Source of the DNA: Brassica napus
Lineage: Eukaryota; Streptophyta; Magnoliopsida; Brassicales; Brassicaceae
Reading direction: 5' to 3'
Assembly: GCF_020379485.1 (NCBI RefSeq)
Contig: NC_063442.1
Span: 14,754,009 to 14,818,008 of the forward strand
DNA length: 64,000 nucleotides
Within the stretch, counting starts at the first letter, position 1. Every line of letters begins with the position of its first letter. The notes beneath the pieces were generated by a model. That model did no database searches and was not told the origin of the DNA. It saw only the letters and a program-made list of their open reading frames with translations. A program made the translations under genes and the position numbers. Positions 1 to 12,130 of this stretch are shown one piece after another.

Positions 1-642
1 ATCAAATATTAACAAAAGTTGAGAGGTAATAGGGATCTGCAGTGACATAATAGTATATACCAATGCTAGCTGAGAATATCATGCCATAATATGTAAGAAG
101 GTATTGCCATAAACAAGGCCGTTAAAGGGACCTGGTTCCATGTATCAAAATACAAGTCTGATGAGAAAGGAACCATTCCTGCTGAGAAAGAAATTATGGT
201 ATACCTATAAGCCCGTCAAAGGGACCTGGTTCCATGTATCAAAATACAAGTCTGCTGAGAAAGGAACCACTTCATACACATTTGATATATATGTTTTGCA
301 ACCGAATGATTATAATTTTTAGAGATCATACATTGGACCAAGTAACATGATTTTATCGTGTATACTCCATTGTAAGAGTAGATTCTAAATCATTTTTTAT
401 GATTACAAAGTTATGAGCCAAGACCAAAATATAGAGTGTAGTTTCCACTCAGTGTCATTTGATTATGCGACTTTTATATTTTGTCTTAGGGCTTTTCTAG
501 TCCAGTTAGTGGATTTTAATCTACTTGAAATATTTTCAGGTTTAACTGGATCTCTGATTCTTTTAGTTCAAAGAAGATTATTTTGTTAATTTTGTTTTTA
601 AGTTCGAACCGAATTAACAAAAATATTTAGGCCTTGCAAGTA
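1..642. other. No intact gene; short direct duplication
   Basis: I recognise no gene here. Positions 118-176 are repeated at 212-270 with a 94-bp period, both containing the core AAAGGGACCTGGTTCCATG. On the + strand the repeats lie in a short frame (140-322) reading KGTWFHVSKYKS with few disruptions, so this may be a degraded coding fragment. I cannot name a family. The rest is AT-rich. Confidence 0.4.
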
Positions 643-1595
643 TCTCTATAATATTATTTGAGAAATCAGTTTCCTATGTGTCGTTCTCACGTTAACTCTC
701 ACGATGGTTGATTACACTGATATCCTTAATGAGTTAATTTACATTTAAAATACTATTATTTATTTATTTTATTTAGCTTCCTTTCAAAACATTTCCAAAA
801 AATTTACACATATAATAAAAAAGGAATTTTTTATAAAGTTAAAAAAAAGAATTGAAAAACGAAAATATATGTGTATATAATATGATTTCATAAAAAAAAA
901 AGTTCACAAAACAGTAATATTACATTTAAAAACTATTTTTAAATAACATAAAATATAATTTTGAAATAATAAAATACTTTCTGTATATCTATATTTTCTT
1001 AGATGAAAATTATAAATTTCTATATAATGTAATTTCATTAAAAACAATTTACACAGATAATCTTGATATTAGAAAAAGAAATATTATTTCTTTTAAAACA
1101 TAATTTTAAACAATGCAAATCTCTATAATATTATTTGAGAAGTCAGTTTCCTATGTCTCGCTCTCACGTTAACTCTCACGATGGTTGATTACACAGATAC
1201 CCTTAATGAATTAATTTACATTTAAAATACTATTATTTATTTTATTTAGTTTCTTTTTAAAAAAAATTCCAAACAATTTACACATATAAGAAAAAAGGAA
1301 TTTTTTATAAGGTTAAAAAAAAAGAATTGAAAAACGAAATATATGTATATATAATATGATTTCATAAAAAAAGGAAAATTCAATAAATAGTAATACTACA
1401 TTTAAAAACTATTTTTAAATAACATAAAATATAATTTTGAAGTAATAAAATACTTTCTGTATATCTACATTTTCTTAGATGAAAATTATAAATTTATATA
1501 TAATGTAATTTCATTAAAAACAATTTACACAGATAATCTTGATATTAGAAAAAGAATTATTATTTCTTTTAAAACATAATTTTAAACAATGCAAA
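643..1595 (+). repeat. Tandem duplication of Helitron 5' end (2 x ~477 bp)
   Basis: The segment 643-1119 recurs at 1120-1595. Both copies start with TCTCTATAATATTATTTGAG directly after an A and finish at AACAATGCAAA. They differ by scattered substitutions and small indels. Either TC could be the functional 5' terminus. Confidence 0.85.
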
Positions 1596-3035
1596 AAACA
1601 ATTCAAAATAATAAAAATATTTTTATATATCTATATATTTCTTAGATGATTACATAAAATAATTAAGTAACATAAACTGATATATGTTTAATTATCTAAA
1701 AATAGTTTATAATTAGTAATATTCAAATGTTTTTTTGTATATATTTAGTTGACTATAATATCTTTCAATTACAGCAAAAAATATCGATAAATTATATTTT
1801 ACTTATATAATATTATTTTTAAATACAATCACATTTTTTTACTGCTTATTTTTAAGAGATATTAAAAAAACTAAAAATAATTTTCAAAATAAACATCGTT
1901 TGATCAAATAGTTACAAAATTGTTTAATGAGGTAAATATATTATATTTTATCATTATTAAAGTTATTTTTTCTTAATATTAAATTTTCTTTTAATTTTAT
2001 GTTTTTATGTTTGTAACTTAATAGAACCATAATCAAAATACCAAAGCAAATCTGAATTCTCATTTTTAAGATTATTTAAAATAAATTTTAGTCTCCATTC
2101 AATAAATCAAAGGCATAAAGTTATTTACAATTTATAAAATATTTTAATTATTGTATATATTGATATGTGCTCATGAGCTTTCAAAAATGTATCAGCTACT
2201 TACTCATGTAACTTCTTATTGATCATCGCTTTATTTTCTAATATATATTTTACAAACATTAACATATAATTTGATAAATATTATGGAAATACATGCACAT
2301 TTGACTTAATTATAATAAAAATAATTATACTTCATTTTGAATTTAAAAGAATATATGTAACTCAATATACTCACAACATGAGTGATTCGATTAATCCAAC
2401 TTATATCTAAAATCATAGATTTAACTACGATAAGAATATATAATTTTATAAGAATAGTAATTTATTTTATAAATATAAATCATAAGACAACTAAAAGCAT
2501 ATTAAAAATGAAAATAGAATATTAACCAACTGCTACAATTTAGTTATTTTGAAAAATTTATATATATGCATCAGATTTCAGAATATTATCGTTTCGTTAT
2601 ATTACTTTATGTAATTTGGAATCATACACTTTAGTTTTTTTTTTTAATTTCATTCTAATCAAAATATATCTTAAGTTATACATAATCTTCGTAAAATATA
2701 TTCACATATCTAAGACAACAACCACCTAAATGCAAATAAGAAATTAACCAAAATTTTAATATATGGAATAAAAATATTATAGTTGAATTCCTAGATGCAA
2801 TCTAATTTACCCAAATGATAACTAAATCGAATGAAAAAAAAAACAAAATCAATTAAATATAACATATATAAAATCATATGTATAATTAAAGTAACATAAT
2901 ATTATTAATATAAATGATGCATATAAATTATAAATTAATTTAAAATTAAAAGTAGATAGCAATCAATTATTATAATATATTTACTTTAAAAATATTTATA
3001 CCCGTGCATGAGCACGTGAAAATCACCTTGTCTAG
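643..3035 (+). mobile_element. Non-autonomous Helitron
   Basis: The left end is A|TCTCTATAATATTATTTG, beginning with the 5' TC of Helitrons and preceded by A. The right end has a short hairpin (CGTGC at 3003-3007, GCACG at 3012-3016) followed by CTAG (3032-3035) and T. This is the TC...hairpin...CTAG|T architecture of rolling-circle elements. The interior is very AT-rich, with no Rep/helicase frame, so it is non-autonomous. A tandem copy of the 5' end begins at 1120. Confidence 0.75.
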
Positions 3036-4240
3036 TAATATCTATTTTTCAAATAAAACATATAACTTTCTAAATATTTTACCACTACTAATTAAAGTAT
3101 TCTTAACATAAATATAAACTACTAGATAATACAGAGTAAATGTAATGAAATTATGTTTTAAATGTAACTTTTCTCTTTATAAAACGGACTAGATTTTTTT
3201 AAATTTTGTTTGTTTTGGGCTTTGACAAACAAATAATGCAACACTTGTGCCTCTCTGACAGAAGAACAATGCAGTGTACAGAACGCACGCGGTTAACGCG
3301 TGGTGAATAATTTTTTGACTTAAGTTGAAAAACGTTTTGACTTATACACGTCGCTTGTTTCGAGGCAAAACGTACGGATTCCCAATAATATAACTCCACG
3401 TGGGAAGACGGAGCTGTTAACGGAAAGAGTTAGACGAGCGTTTTTTACATCCGTTACAGTACGTCAATTAGCGCCGTTAAAACAAAAAGTCTGCCGTTTA
3501 CCCTTCTGGTCCGGTAAGTATTTAATGAGAATTTACTCCTCCATTTATTGCAAAGGGAAAGAAACTCAGAAGAAGAAAAAACTTAGAGAGAGAAAGTAGG
3601 TAAACTCCAAAATCTCTAGAGAGTATAGAGAGAATACCATTCTTGTTTCTTCTTCTCGGAAGCTAAAGAAGGTGAAAAGTGAGATAAAACAAGAGAAAGT
3701 GAGAGAAAATATCTATTAAAATGTCAAAAAGAAATAGTGCATTATCTTTAGCTAGTTTGTGTTGTGTGTTCTTCGGATGCATGTATTTTCTTCTTCTCTT
3801 TTAAAATTATTTTCATGAAAATCCTTTGAATTTTTTTAAAAAATATTTTTTCCCAAGTTCGATCCAAAATATTACTACAACATAAAATATATACACAATC
3901 CTTATTTTTTTTGTTGAATGTTCAGATAGTGTCTTATTTATTTATATCAGTTGGACTTGGACCTGCATTTTCTTGATTTTTATTTTGAAAAGAATTTACC
4001 AGCAATAAATGTTTTTATCGGTTACGTTTTTTGTATTTAATTCTAAATATTTTCTGAACTGTGAAACGAGCTGCTGGCTCTGGTAATTTTGCATTTGAGA
4101 TTAATTCTGAGATTTCATAAAATATTTCTGCATTTCCATGCACTGATTCTCCCTTTTGAACCTTCACTTATTCCAGATTTTCAAGAAAAACCTAAGTGAG
4201 ATCTTTGTAACGATTAGTTTCTTTGTTGTTGTTGCAAGTA
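3036..4240 (+). promoter_or_regulatory. HDG5 promoter and 5' leader region
   Basis: This is the single-copy-looking stretch between the Helitron end and the HDG5 start codon. It includes a G-box (CACGTG, 3397-3402) in a more GC-rich segment (3230-3500). A purine-rich probable 5' leader follows (GAGAGAGAAAG-type runs around 3560-3710). I could not fix the transcription start or a TATA box. No coding frame is evident. Confidence 0.5.
3137..3166 (+). promoter_or_regulatory. Two L1-box motifs upstream of HDG5
   Basis: TAAATGTA occurs at 3137-3144 and 3159-3166. It matches the L1 box TAAATG(C/T)A bound by HD-ZIP IV factors such as ATML1, PDF2 and HDGs. Their position about 1.1 kb before the HDG5 start codon fits autoregulation or cross-regulation in the epidermis. 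The motif is short and AT-rich, so chance occurrence is possible. Confidence 0.45.
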
Positions 4241-7200
4241 ATGTTGACAATAGGGGAAGAAAGTGTGATGACATCCGACAACAGATTTGCTTCACCGCCT
4301 CCGCCTGCTTCTTCTTCTCCGGCAACAATCCAAAACCCTAATTTTAATTTCATCCCTTTCAACTCATTTTCCTCCATTATCCCGGTTTGTTTCTAATTAA
4401 AAATGTCCACATTTATCTCAAATTTCTGCTCTTTGGTTAAATATTTTTTTCAACCCATCGATTAATGATATTTTTTTATTAGAAGGAGGAGCATGGAATG
4501 ATGAGTATGAGCATGATGATGATGATGGGAGATGAAGCAGTGGAGGAAATGATGGAAAACGGGTCGGTGGGTGGGTCATTCGGGTCGGGTAGTGAACAAG
4601 CAGAAGATCCAAAGTCCGGGACTGAGTTTGATGTTAATGAACTTCGAGACGATGAACAACCTCCTCCTGCGAAGAAGAAACGTTACCACAGACATACTGA
4701 TCGTCAGATCCAAGAAATGGAGGCGTAAGTGTTGCATCTTTTGGTTTCAAAATTGTATATGAACCGAACCGTACCAAAGTGGAAACTATTTCAGGCTAAC
4801 CAGGTTTATAGTAGTTTTGGTTTTAGTTTCGGTCTAAAGTCGATTTTTAAAAGAAAAGTCAACTTTTAATCTGGATGAAAATGTTTTAGTTTTAAAATGT
4901 ATGATGCGTACCTAAGTTGAAACCAGTTATGCTCTATAAGTTTGAATAGTTCTGAAGGTTACTTTGATTGCATATGAGTTGAAGTTTTGTGAATCTATTG
5001 GTTTTAAAAGTACTAAATTTCTTGAATATGGGTTTAAGCTTGTTAGTCTAGGAGTCTGCAAGTGAATGGGATTAGTGAAACTGATTTTGTAGGAGTAGTA
5101 GTATAAATGACCGAGTAAAACTGATTTAGTAAAAATCAATACTAAAAAAAGTTTTACTTTAGTAGCCTTGGTTTTAAAGTACTAAATTTATCATATATGG
5201 GTCTAAGTTTTGTGAAGGTTTTCTTGATTGTACATTGGCTTTAAGTTCTTTTTAGTAAAGCTAAGTGTTTTCGGATATAAAAATGAAAAGCATCTAAACT
5301 GTAATAAGATTTGATTTTAATATTTTTAGATAGGTACAATATTTTGTTTTGATTTTATTAATTGAATATACGTTTTGTGTATCAATCACAAAATTGGAGT
5401 CTGGAAATTAACTTTGGATTTGAATAGTGATCATTATAAAATCTTTGTAGATTGTTCAAAGAAAACCCTCATCCAGACGACAAGCAAAGACAAAGATTAA
5501 GTCATGAACTTGGTCTCAAGCCTCGACAAGTCAAGTTTTGGTTTCAAAATAGGCGTACCCAAATGAAGGTAACCAGTCTTTCATTTTACAATTTAATATA
5601 ATCATATTCTCAATGAGTCATGTATATACTTTGTAAGATTTATAATAATGAAGATAATTATGAAACCTTAAATTCATAATTCAAGCTGTGCTATTTATGT
5701 CTGTTGATATAAAAGATTAACTAAATGAATAAATGATTATATCTTATTTTTGTAATGAATAAAATATATAGGCACAACAAGACCGAGCAGAGAATGTGAT
5801 GTTAAGGGCAGATAACGATAACCTCAAGTTGGAGAATTCTCAACTTCAGGCGGAGCTTCGGTGCCTCTCGTGTCCTTCTTGCGGCGGCCCCACCGTCCTC
5901 GGCGACATTCCTTTCAACGAACTCCACATTGAGAACTGTCGCCTCCGTGAAGAGGTATTTCTAACCATTTTATATTGGTTTTGATTCCCTACCTAAAACA
6001 TTTTATGCGTTTATAAATGCTGTAATACATAGTCTTGTGGACTCATCATTTGAATCATAATGTTTTTCATATTTAATAAGATTGAGATTAAGCCAGTTAT
6101 CTAGCTTGCTTTCGGTTTGATTTAGTTCAGTTTTTATTGGGTTTATTAGCTTTGTAAAAATGTACCAAAAGTTTATTTAAAAAGCGGATTAATACATATT
6201 GATTTTGTGTGTGTGCGCGTGTAAACAGCTTGATCGTCTATGCTGCATAGCTTCAAGATACACAGATCGTCCAATGCAACCCATGCCACCATCTCAGCCG
6301 TTGATCAATCCTGCTTCGGAGCTTCCACATCACCAACCTTCATTGGAGTTAGATATTAGCGCATACGCTGGTAACTATCCAGATCATCCTTGTTCAGACT
6401 TGATGTCGCTTCCTCCACAAGACAGTGCTTGTTTCTTCCCAACTCAAACTATTAACAACAGCAGCAACAACATGTTACTTGCGGATGAAGAAAAGGTTAT
6501 GGCTATGGAATTTGCTGTCTCGTGCGTCCAAGAACTTGCTAAAATGTGTGACACGGAAGAGCCTTTGTGGGTCAACAAGATATCGGACAAGATCGGTGGC
6601 GAGACTTTGTGTCTGAACGAGGAAGAGTACATGAGGTTGTTCCCATGGCCAATGGAGAAGAATAACAACAATGGAGATTTTCGTAGAGAAGCTTCAAAGG
6701 CAAACGCAGTTGTTATCATGAACAGCATAACGCTTGTTAACGCGTTTCTAAACGCTGTAAGTAGTATACTATTCACAAACTCCTTTGATTTTAATCATTC
6801 GCGATTAATCGATGCATTTTTTGTATTCCAGGATAAGTGGTCGGAGATGTTCTGCTCAATAGTGGCTAGGGCAAAAACGGTTCAGATCATTTCATCTGGA
6901 GTTTCTGGAGCTAGTGGCTCTCTTATGCTGGTAATTTAATAACTCGTTTTGGAACTAGCTGAACAAACGTGGCCATTTATTTCTAACTTAGTCTATGTTG
7001 TTATGTTTTACAAGATGTATGCAGAGTTACAGGTACTATCTCCACTGGTTCCAACTCGTGAAGCTTATTTTCTACGTTACGTGGAACAAAACTCTGAAAA
7101 CGGGAACTGGGCAATCGTAGACTTCCCGATCGATAGCTTCCACGACCAAAACAGTCCACATGAGTATAAGAGAAAACCTTCAGGGTGCATCATTCAAGAC

Positions 7201-8603
7201 ATGCCTAATGGATACTCAAAGGTCAAGTGGGTCGAGCACGTGGAGGTAGTCGAGAGGCACGTGCACGAGACCTTCGCAGAGTATGTGAAAAGCGGTATGG
7301 CTTTTGGAGCTAGCCGCTGGGTCGATGTGTTGGAGAGACAATGCGAGAGGATGGCTAGTCTAATGGCTAGAAACATAACCGATCTTGGAGGTTAGTAATC
7401 TCACCATATCCCTAGATTCTAAAAACCCTAAAACCAATGTTTAAGAAACCGCATGGCAGTAATTAAATGTTTTATATGAATTACTGATTAGCCTACACAT
7501 TTGGACGGATTTTTATGAACACCTAGACTGGTTTTTCGTAAAAATTGTTCTAGAAAAATCATTTCGTTTAGAGCTGATTTAACTCCTAGGCGGGCGTCTA
7601 GTCCCAGCTTAGACTGATTTTAAGAACACCTCCTAAAAACGGACACACTAAAGTTCTGTTTCTTATTACAGTGATTCGATCAGCAGAAGCGAGGAGGAAC
7701 ATGATGAGGTTATCACAAAGGATGATGAAAACATTCTGTGTGAATATAAGTACATCGTACGGACAATCATGGACCGCACTGTCTGAAACAGCGAAAGACA
7801 CTGTGAGAATCACGACAAGGAAAGTGTGTGAGCCTGGTCAGCCAACTGGAGTTGTTCTTGTTGCTGTCTCAACAACTTGGCTTCCATTTTCTCACTTCAA
7901 AGTCTTTGATCTCCTCCGTGATCAACATCACCACTCTCTCTTGGAAGTTTTGTTCAGTGGAAACTCATCTCATGAAGTTGCTCATATAGCCAATGGTTCA
8001 CATCCTGGAAACTGCATATCTCTTCTTCGTATCAATGTAAGTTCAAAACATCAAAACCCTAATTCTAGATACCATAAAGAATTTTAAATTTAGAGGTTAA
8101 CGGTTTAAGCAACCGCTGGATTCCGTATTTGATATTAAAATTAAAAAATTCAAGAATTTTTTAATTGTGTGTTTTACATACAGGTAGCGAGCAACTCATG
8201 GCATAACGTGGAGCTGATGCTTCAAGAGAGCTGTATTGATAACTCTGGCGGCTTAATCGTCTACTCTACGGTCGGCGTTGAATCAATCCAGCACGTGATG
8301 AACGGTGAAGATCCTTCAAATGTTCCGTTTTTGCCCCTCGGGTTCTCCGTCGTTCCCGTGAACCCTCCCGGTGAGGTCGAGGGTATTTCTGTCAATTCGA
8401 TTCCTCCGCCGTCGTGTCTTCTCACCGTTGGGATTCAGGTCTTGGCGAGCAACGTCCCAACCGCGAAACCGAATCTCTCCACCGTCACAACCATCAACAA
8501 CCACCTTTGCTCCATCGTCAATCAGATCACTTCGGTCCTTAGCAGCACCATTTCTCCGACCATCGCATCTTCCGCCGCCGCAGCCAAACAAGATGTCATC
8601 TAA
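4241..8603 (+). CDS. HDG5: HD-ZIP class IV homeobox-leucine zipper protein, HDG5-like
   Basis: This is a DNA-binding transcription factor of the GLABRA2/ATML1 (HD-ZIP IV) family, which acts in epidermal (L1) cells. My nine-exon model is 4241-4384, 4483-4724, 5451-5568, 5772-5954, 6229-6756, 6832-6930, 7015-7390, 7672-8036 and 8184-8603. All introns are GT-AG, and the phases add to 825 codons including stop. Domains are a Met/acidic N-terminus, a homeodomain at about residues 112-170 (KKKRYHRHT, then VKFWFQNRR), the plant zipper-loop-zipper with the CPSC motif (about 171-240), a START domain (about 310-550) and the HD-SAD/C-terminal region. The length (824 aa) and the N-terminal motif NFNFIPFNS match Arabidopsis HDG5 (At5g46880) as I remember it. 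In Arabidopsis, HDG5 works partly redundantly with other HD-ZIP IV genes in floral and epidermal development. The start at 4241 was chosen because it continues the family N-terminus across intron 1. No disruption was seen. Confidence 0.93.
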
Positions 8604-9531
8604 TGACCGAATTACCCCTAAACCTCCTTGCTTTTTCAATCTCAGATAGGTGCAAAATGGTAATTTGATGAGGGAGGTTGAGAGGTAATTCGGGTATCGC
8701 TTTGAGGGTAGTTTAGTAAATAACCTAGCATCTAATGGGATAAGCCATTTAGTTCATGTTTTCAGTTTTTTTGGGGGAAGGTCAAAATGGTATTTAAGAC
8801 TATAAAAGACAGAGAAAGTCAAGAGCGCACCAGGTAGGTCTGTGAACCGGTTTCCGGTTTAATAGAAAACGTTGCTGGTTCGGGTATTGACTTTCTACTT
8901 TGTTTGAAACCTTTGAAAGACTTTGGCTTATATGCTCGGAATTTAATATGCTACCTTCTTTTCATTTTTTGCCTTTCCGTATTTAATGCTTTGAAGTTTG
9001 GTCTTTTTAATGATTCCTACAAATATCGAATATGGGGTGACTTATATTACCAAATTTAGCTGAACTTAATACTTGTCCGCCGCGATTTATATATTTGCCG
9101 GTTGGTGTGTGTCATTCAAAATCAAGCTCATTTTAATTAATTTGTTTTAGATTGTTAATATCTGGCAAAAATGATAAGAGTATTCCATGATTAACTCGGT
9201 CCTTGTAGGAATCCAGTTAGAAAAAAACATTCTTAGGTTCGGTTTTATTTCATGTGCTTGGTCAAATTTAAAAGTTGCGTGGTGCTGCGGGATAATGCAT
9301 ATAGCAAAATTTGGGTGGTATAAGCATCCATTAACCACGTATAATAAATAATAAGCTATTTATCATTTCTTGAATGAAAACACCTTATTTCATTAATAAA
9401 ACATGTAACAAATTACAAACAATAGATAATAGTAGAATAAAAACAAGAGAGTTGGACATTACAAGAAATTTTGAAACAAGAATCGTAGTTTTTGTGATAA
9501 TTTAGAAAATCGGTTTAAAAACGTGCTATCT
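8604..9531. other. Convergent intergenic region between HDG5 and LTP-like gene 1
   Basis: This holds the 3' flank of HDG5 (+) and the 3' flank of the proline-rich gene (-). No further gene is seen. Segments at 8843-9060 and 9085-9330 recur elsewhere in degraded form (16340-16570, 26535-26760, 29440-29870, 30610-30880). They therefore mark an old block duplication. Confidence 0.6.
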
Positions 9532-9924
9532 CTAAGCACATTGGAAACCAGATGGAACCTTCGTACCACACTGGTTAAAGAGAACACTCAGTGAAATAGG
9601 AACACGAAGATTAATAATGCCAAGGACATTAGCCTTCAAAGCGGTACAGAGACAGACCCCGGCATCGAGATTAACTAGACCTTTGATAAGGGCGCAACAT
9701 TCGGCCTTTTGTGGTAGAGAAACCTTAACCAAATTCAACACGTTAGCACATACCTTGAGTTTAAGAGCATCTTTACAAGTGGGTTTGCGGTAAGGAGACG
9801 ACGGTGGGGGTTTCTTGTTGGGGCTTTTGGACGGTGGTGGTGGACAAGGGGCCGATGTAGAGCTGACCAAAGTGAAGAAGATGACATTCAAAACAAGGAG
9901 AAGAGTAATCTTAGAGTAAGCCAT
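9532..9924 (-). CDS. Hybrid proline-rich / eight-cysteine-motif protein (LTP-like), copy 1
   Basis: This is a single-exon gene of 130 aa. An N-terminal signal peptide ([17 protein letters not shown]...) predicts secretion to the cell wall. A short proline-rich linker follows ([18 protein letters not shown]). Then comes a C-terminal eight-cysteine domain of the hydrophobic-seed/2S-albumin-LTP superfamily, with the spacing C...C...CC...CXC...C...C ([27 protein letters not shown]). Such hybrid proline-rich proteins (EARLI1/AIR1/ELP-like) are thought to act in cell walls; substrate unknown. The position next to HDG5 matches At5g46890/At5g46900 of Arabidopsis. A near-identical paralog lies at 31069-31458. 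It is convergent with HDG5. Confidence 0.92.
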   Translation of the reverse strand: MAYSKITLLLVLNVIFFTLVSSTSAPCPPPPSKSPNKKPPPSSPYRKPTCKDALKLKVCANVLNLVKVSLPQKAECCALIKGLVNLDAGVCLCTALKANVLGIINLRVPISLSVLFNQCGTKVPSGFQCA

Positions 9925-10300
9925 TGATGAAGGAGTGAAGTTTTAAGAGTTTTCTCTTAGAAAGATATCTCTCTTGTTCTGTGGAGAAAATGGAAAGAGT
10001 GGTAAGGTTTTTTATAGGCGAAGATTTAGATCGGCTAATGTGTTTAAAATTACAATTTGACGAGTGGCAACGAAATGTATTATAAGTTCGATGAACTGTC
10101 ATGTGAAAGATATATATTTGAAAGTAAAATTATTGTGAACTTATTGATCTTACAAACTGTCAGGACATAAGGATAATTAGTCGTTACATGTAACATGCAA
10201 GAAATATTAAATTAGTCGATACATAGACGAGGCCCATAACATATTAATAGATAATCTAAATAAAACGACAAGTATATTTTTACTTATATATTAATTGAAA
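9925..10300 (-). promoter_or_regulatory. Promoter of LTP-like gene 1
   Basis: On the minus strand a TATA box (CTATAAAAAACC, plus 10007-10017) lies about 90 bp upstream of the start codon. The upstream 370 bp is strongly conserved with the promoter of the second copy (31459-31790), including the block GTCGTTACATG...ATGCAAGAAATATTAAATTAG. Confidence 0.6.
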
Positions 10301-10304
10301 AACA

Positions 10305-11265
10305 TTACAACATATTTTGATAGTCACGTGTCATTACTAGGATGATTTGTAGAATCATTAGAAAATATGTTGGTTCATCTAAACATATACTATATTTTTT
10401 TACTAAATTAACTATTAAATTGATAGTAATGTTCAATGTTTCTTTTCATTTTTTCTTTAAATTAAAGCTACGTAATTACCTAATATGATTAATATATATA
10501 TGATAATTAATGATTATGAATAATAAAAATTTGATAACAATTTTGGTATTTTTCCTTCTTTTTGTCTAATTTTATATTATAAAAAATTAAACAATCACCT
10601 TTACCATATAATAAAAAATTTAGATTTTTTCTTATATGTTATATTTTGAATTTTTTTAAGTGTCTATAAAATTACTAAAAATGTTTGAAGTTCCGCACCG
10701 AAACTTTTATGAATAATGGTGTAACATTTTTGCTATAACAAGATACAAATGATCAAAAAAGCATATGAATATGAAATCTCATTTAATATATATATATATA
10801 TATATATATTAATATCATTTAAATTAATATATATACCATATAAAATATAAATATGTTAATTTCGAAATATATATTGAAAAAGTATTGAGACCTTAATATT
10901 TTTGTTTTTTTGAAATTTACATTGAAAAAATCTCACATTGAAAATTTTTCGATTAATGGTTTAAATTTTTTGTTACACCAAATATACAAATGTTAATAAA
11001 ACTATATGAGTAGGAAGTCTCAATAATAAATATTTATATTAAAATATACTATATATCTATGTCAATTTCATTGAAATTTAATTATATATTATAAAACTTA
11101 ATAAAATGGTTATTTTTATTTATTTATCAAAAAAAATATTGTAAATAAATAAGAGGTAGTGTTTTGATTTATATGCTTATTCTAATTTAATTATATACAT
11201 AAAAATAAACACAAAATAATATGTAAAAATTATTTGTATACAGAATGTTCTTGTGTGGATCTTAA
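10305..11265 (+). repeat. AT-rich ~1-kb interspersed repeat, copy A
   Basis: Most of this segment matches the reverse complement of 27850-28798. Shared blocks include CACGTGTCATTACTA, TAACTATTAAATTGATAG, ATATGAGTAGGAAGTCTCAATAATAAA and TTGATTTATATGCTTATTCTAAT-type sequence. No coding frame was found. It is probably a non-autonomous transposon of a class I could not assign. A (TA)n tract lies at about 10785-10809. Confidence 0.6.
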
Positions 11266-11619
11266 CCTAGTTTTTACTTATATGTGATTGTAGTTCCGTT
11301 TTTGTTTTATTGTTTTGTAGGTATGTAACATGTTCTCTTTTTGGATAAAATTTAAATTTTATATCCTTTTTAATTTTTTTACAGAGATCACCGGGTTTCT
11401 TAAAGCTAAATACTATGATAAAAATACAGTTTCTTAAAGCTGAGTAGAACATTAAAACTTAGAATATGGGTTTATTAAGAATTTAGTATTGAGGCATTGG
11501 AAGAATCCACTGTGAGAACATTAGTCTGAGTCTGGTAGAATTTTGATTTCCCAAAGCTTTTCTCCATTAGATTAACCCACACCCCGCAGCTTTGCTAGGT
11601 TTCCAAACTTGGCTGCAGC

Positions 11620-11805
11620 AAAAGAACCCGATCACCTTTGCTCCATTGTCACTCAAATCACTTCTGTTCTTAAAATGCAGCACCATTTCCGTTTATCTGC
11701 CTTAGCCAACAACAGTTCAACTTGTGATCGACTTATCCCTAAACCTATGGGCTTTTGGAATCTCAGTGTAGTTGTCTAGAGTAGGGACAAAATGGTAATT
11801 TCACT
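11620..11805 (+). pseudogene. Relic of HDG5 terminal exon and 3' UTR
   Basis: This aligns by eye with the last part of HDG5 exon 9 and its 3' UTR (about 8500-8665). Shared blocks include CACCTTTGCTCCAT, GCAGCACCATTTC, CCCTAAACCT, TTTTGGAATCTCAG/TTTTTCAATCTCAG and CAAAATGGTAATTT. Indels and substitutions destroy the frame. It marks a duplication of the HDG5 3' end together with the neighbouring proline-rich gene. Confidence 0.6.
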
Positions 11806-12130
11806 ATAAAAAAAAGATTTAAAAGTATTTGATTATGTCTCTGAATACAATTTGATAAATGATGTCAGCTTTGATGTCGAAAAAATAAGCCTATATATAT
11901 GTATATATATATATACACAAACTGCAATTTGAGGCGGGACGGTCCGCACGGACAAAAAAAAATCAAATCAAATGCGGGTTAAACTACTTGAACACAGATT
12001 GAATTGCATGATACTTCTAAAATAAGCATTTTGATGAAATATAAAGATTATGAATAATATAAGAGATAAATGTTTTCTTAACTATTTTTTATAAAAAAAA
12101 AACATTGAACCAATGTAAATAAAAATGAAA
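11806..12130. other. AT-rich spacer
   Basis: No gene is seen. There is a (TA)n-rich patch at 11890-11920 and one small GC-rich patch (GGCGGGACGGTCCGCACGG, about 11933). Confidence 0.4.

Noticed and set aside
4571..4762. Alternative frames overlapping HDG5 exons (also 6444-6776, 8316-8639)
   Set aside because: They are shadows of exons whose correct frame gives a full HD-ZIP IV protein with consistent splice phases.
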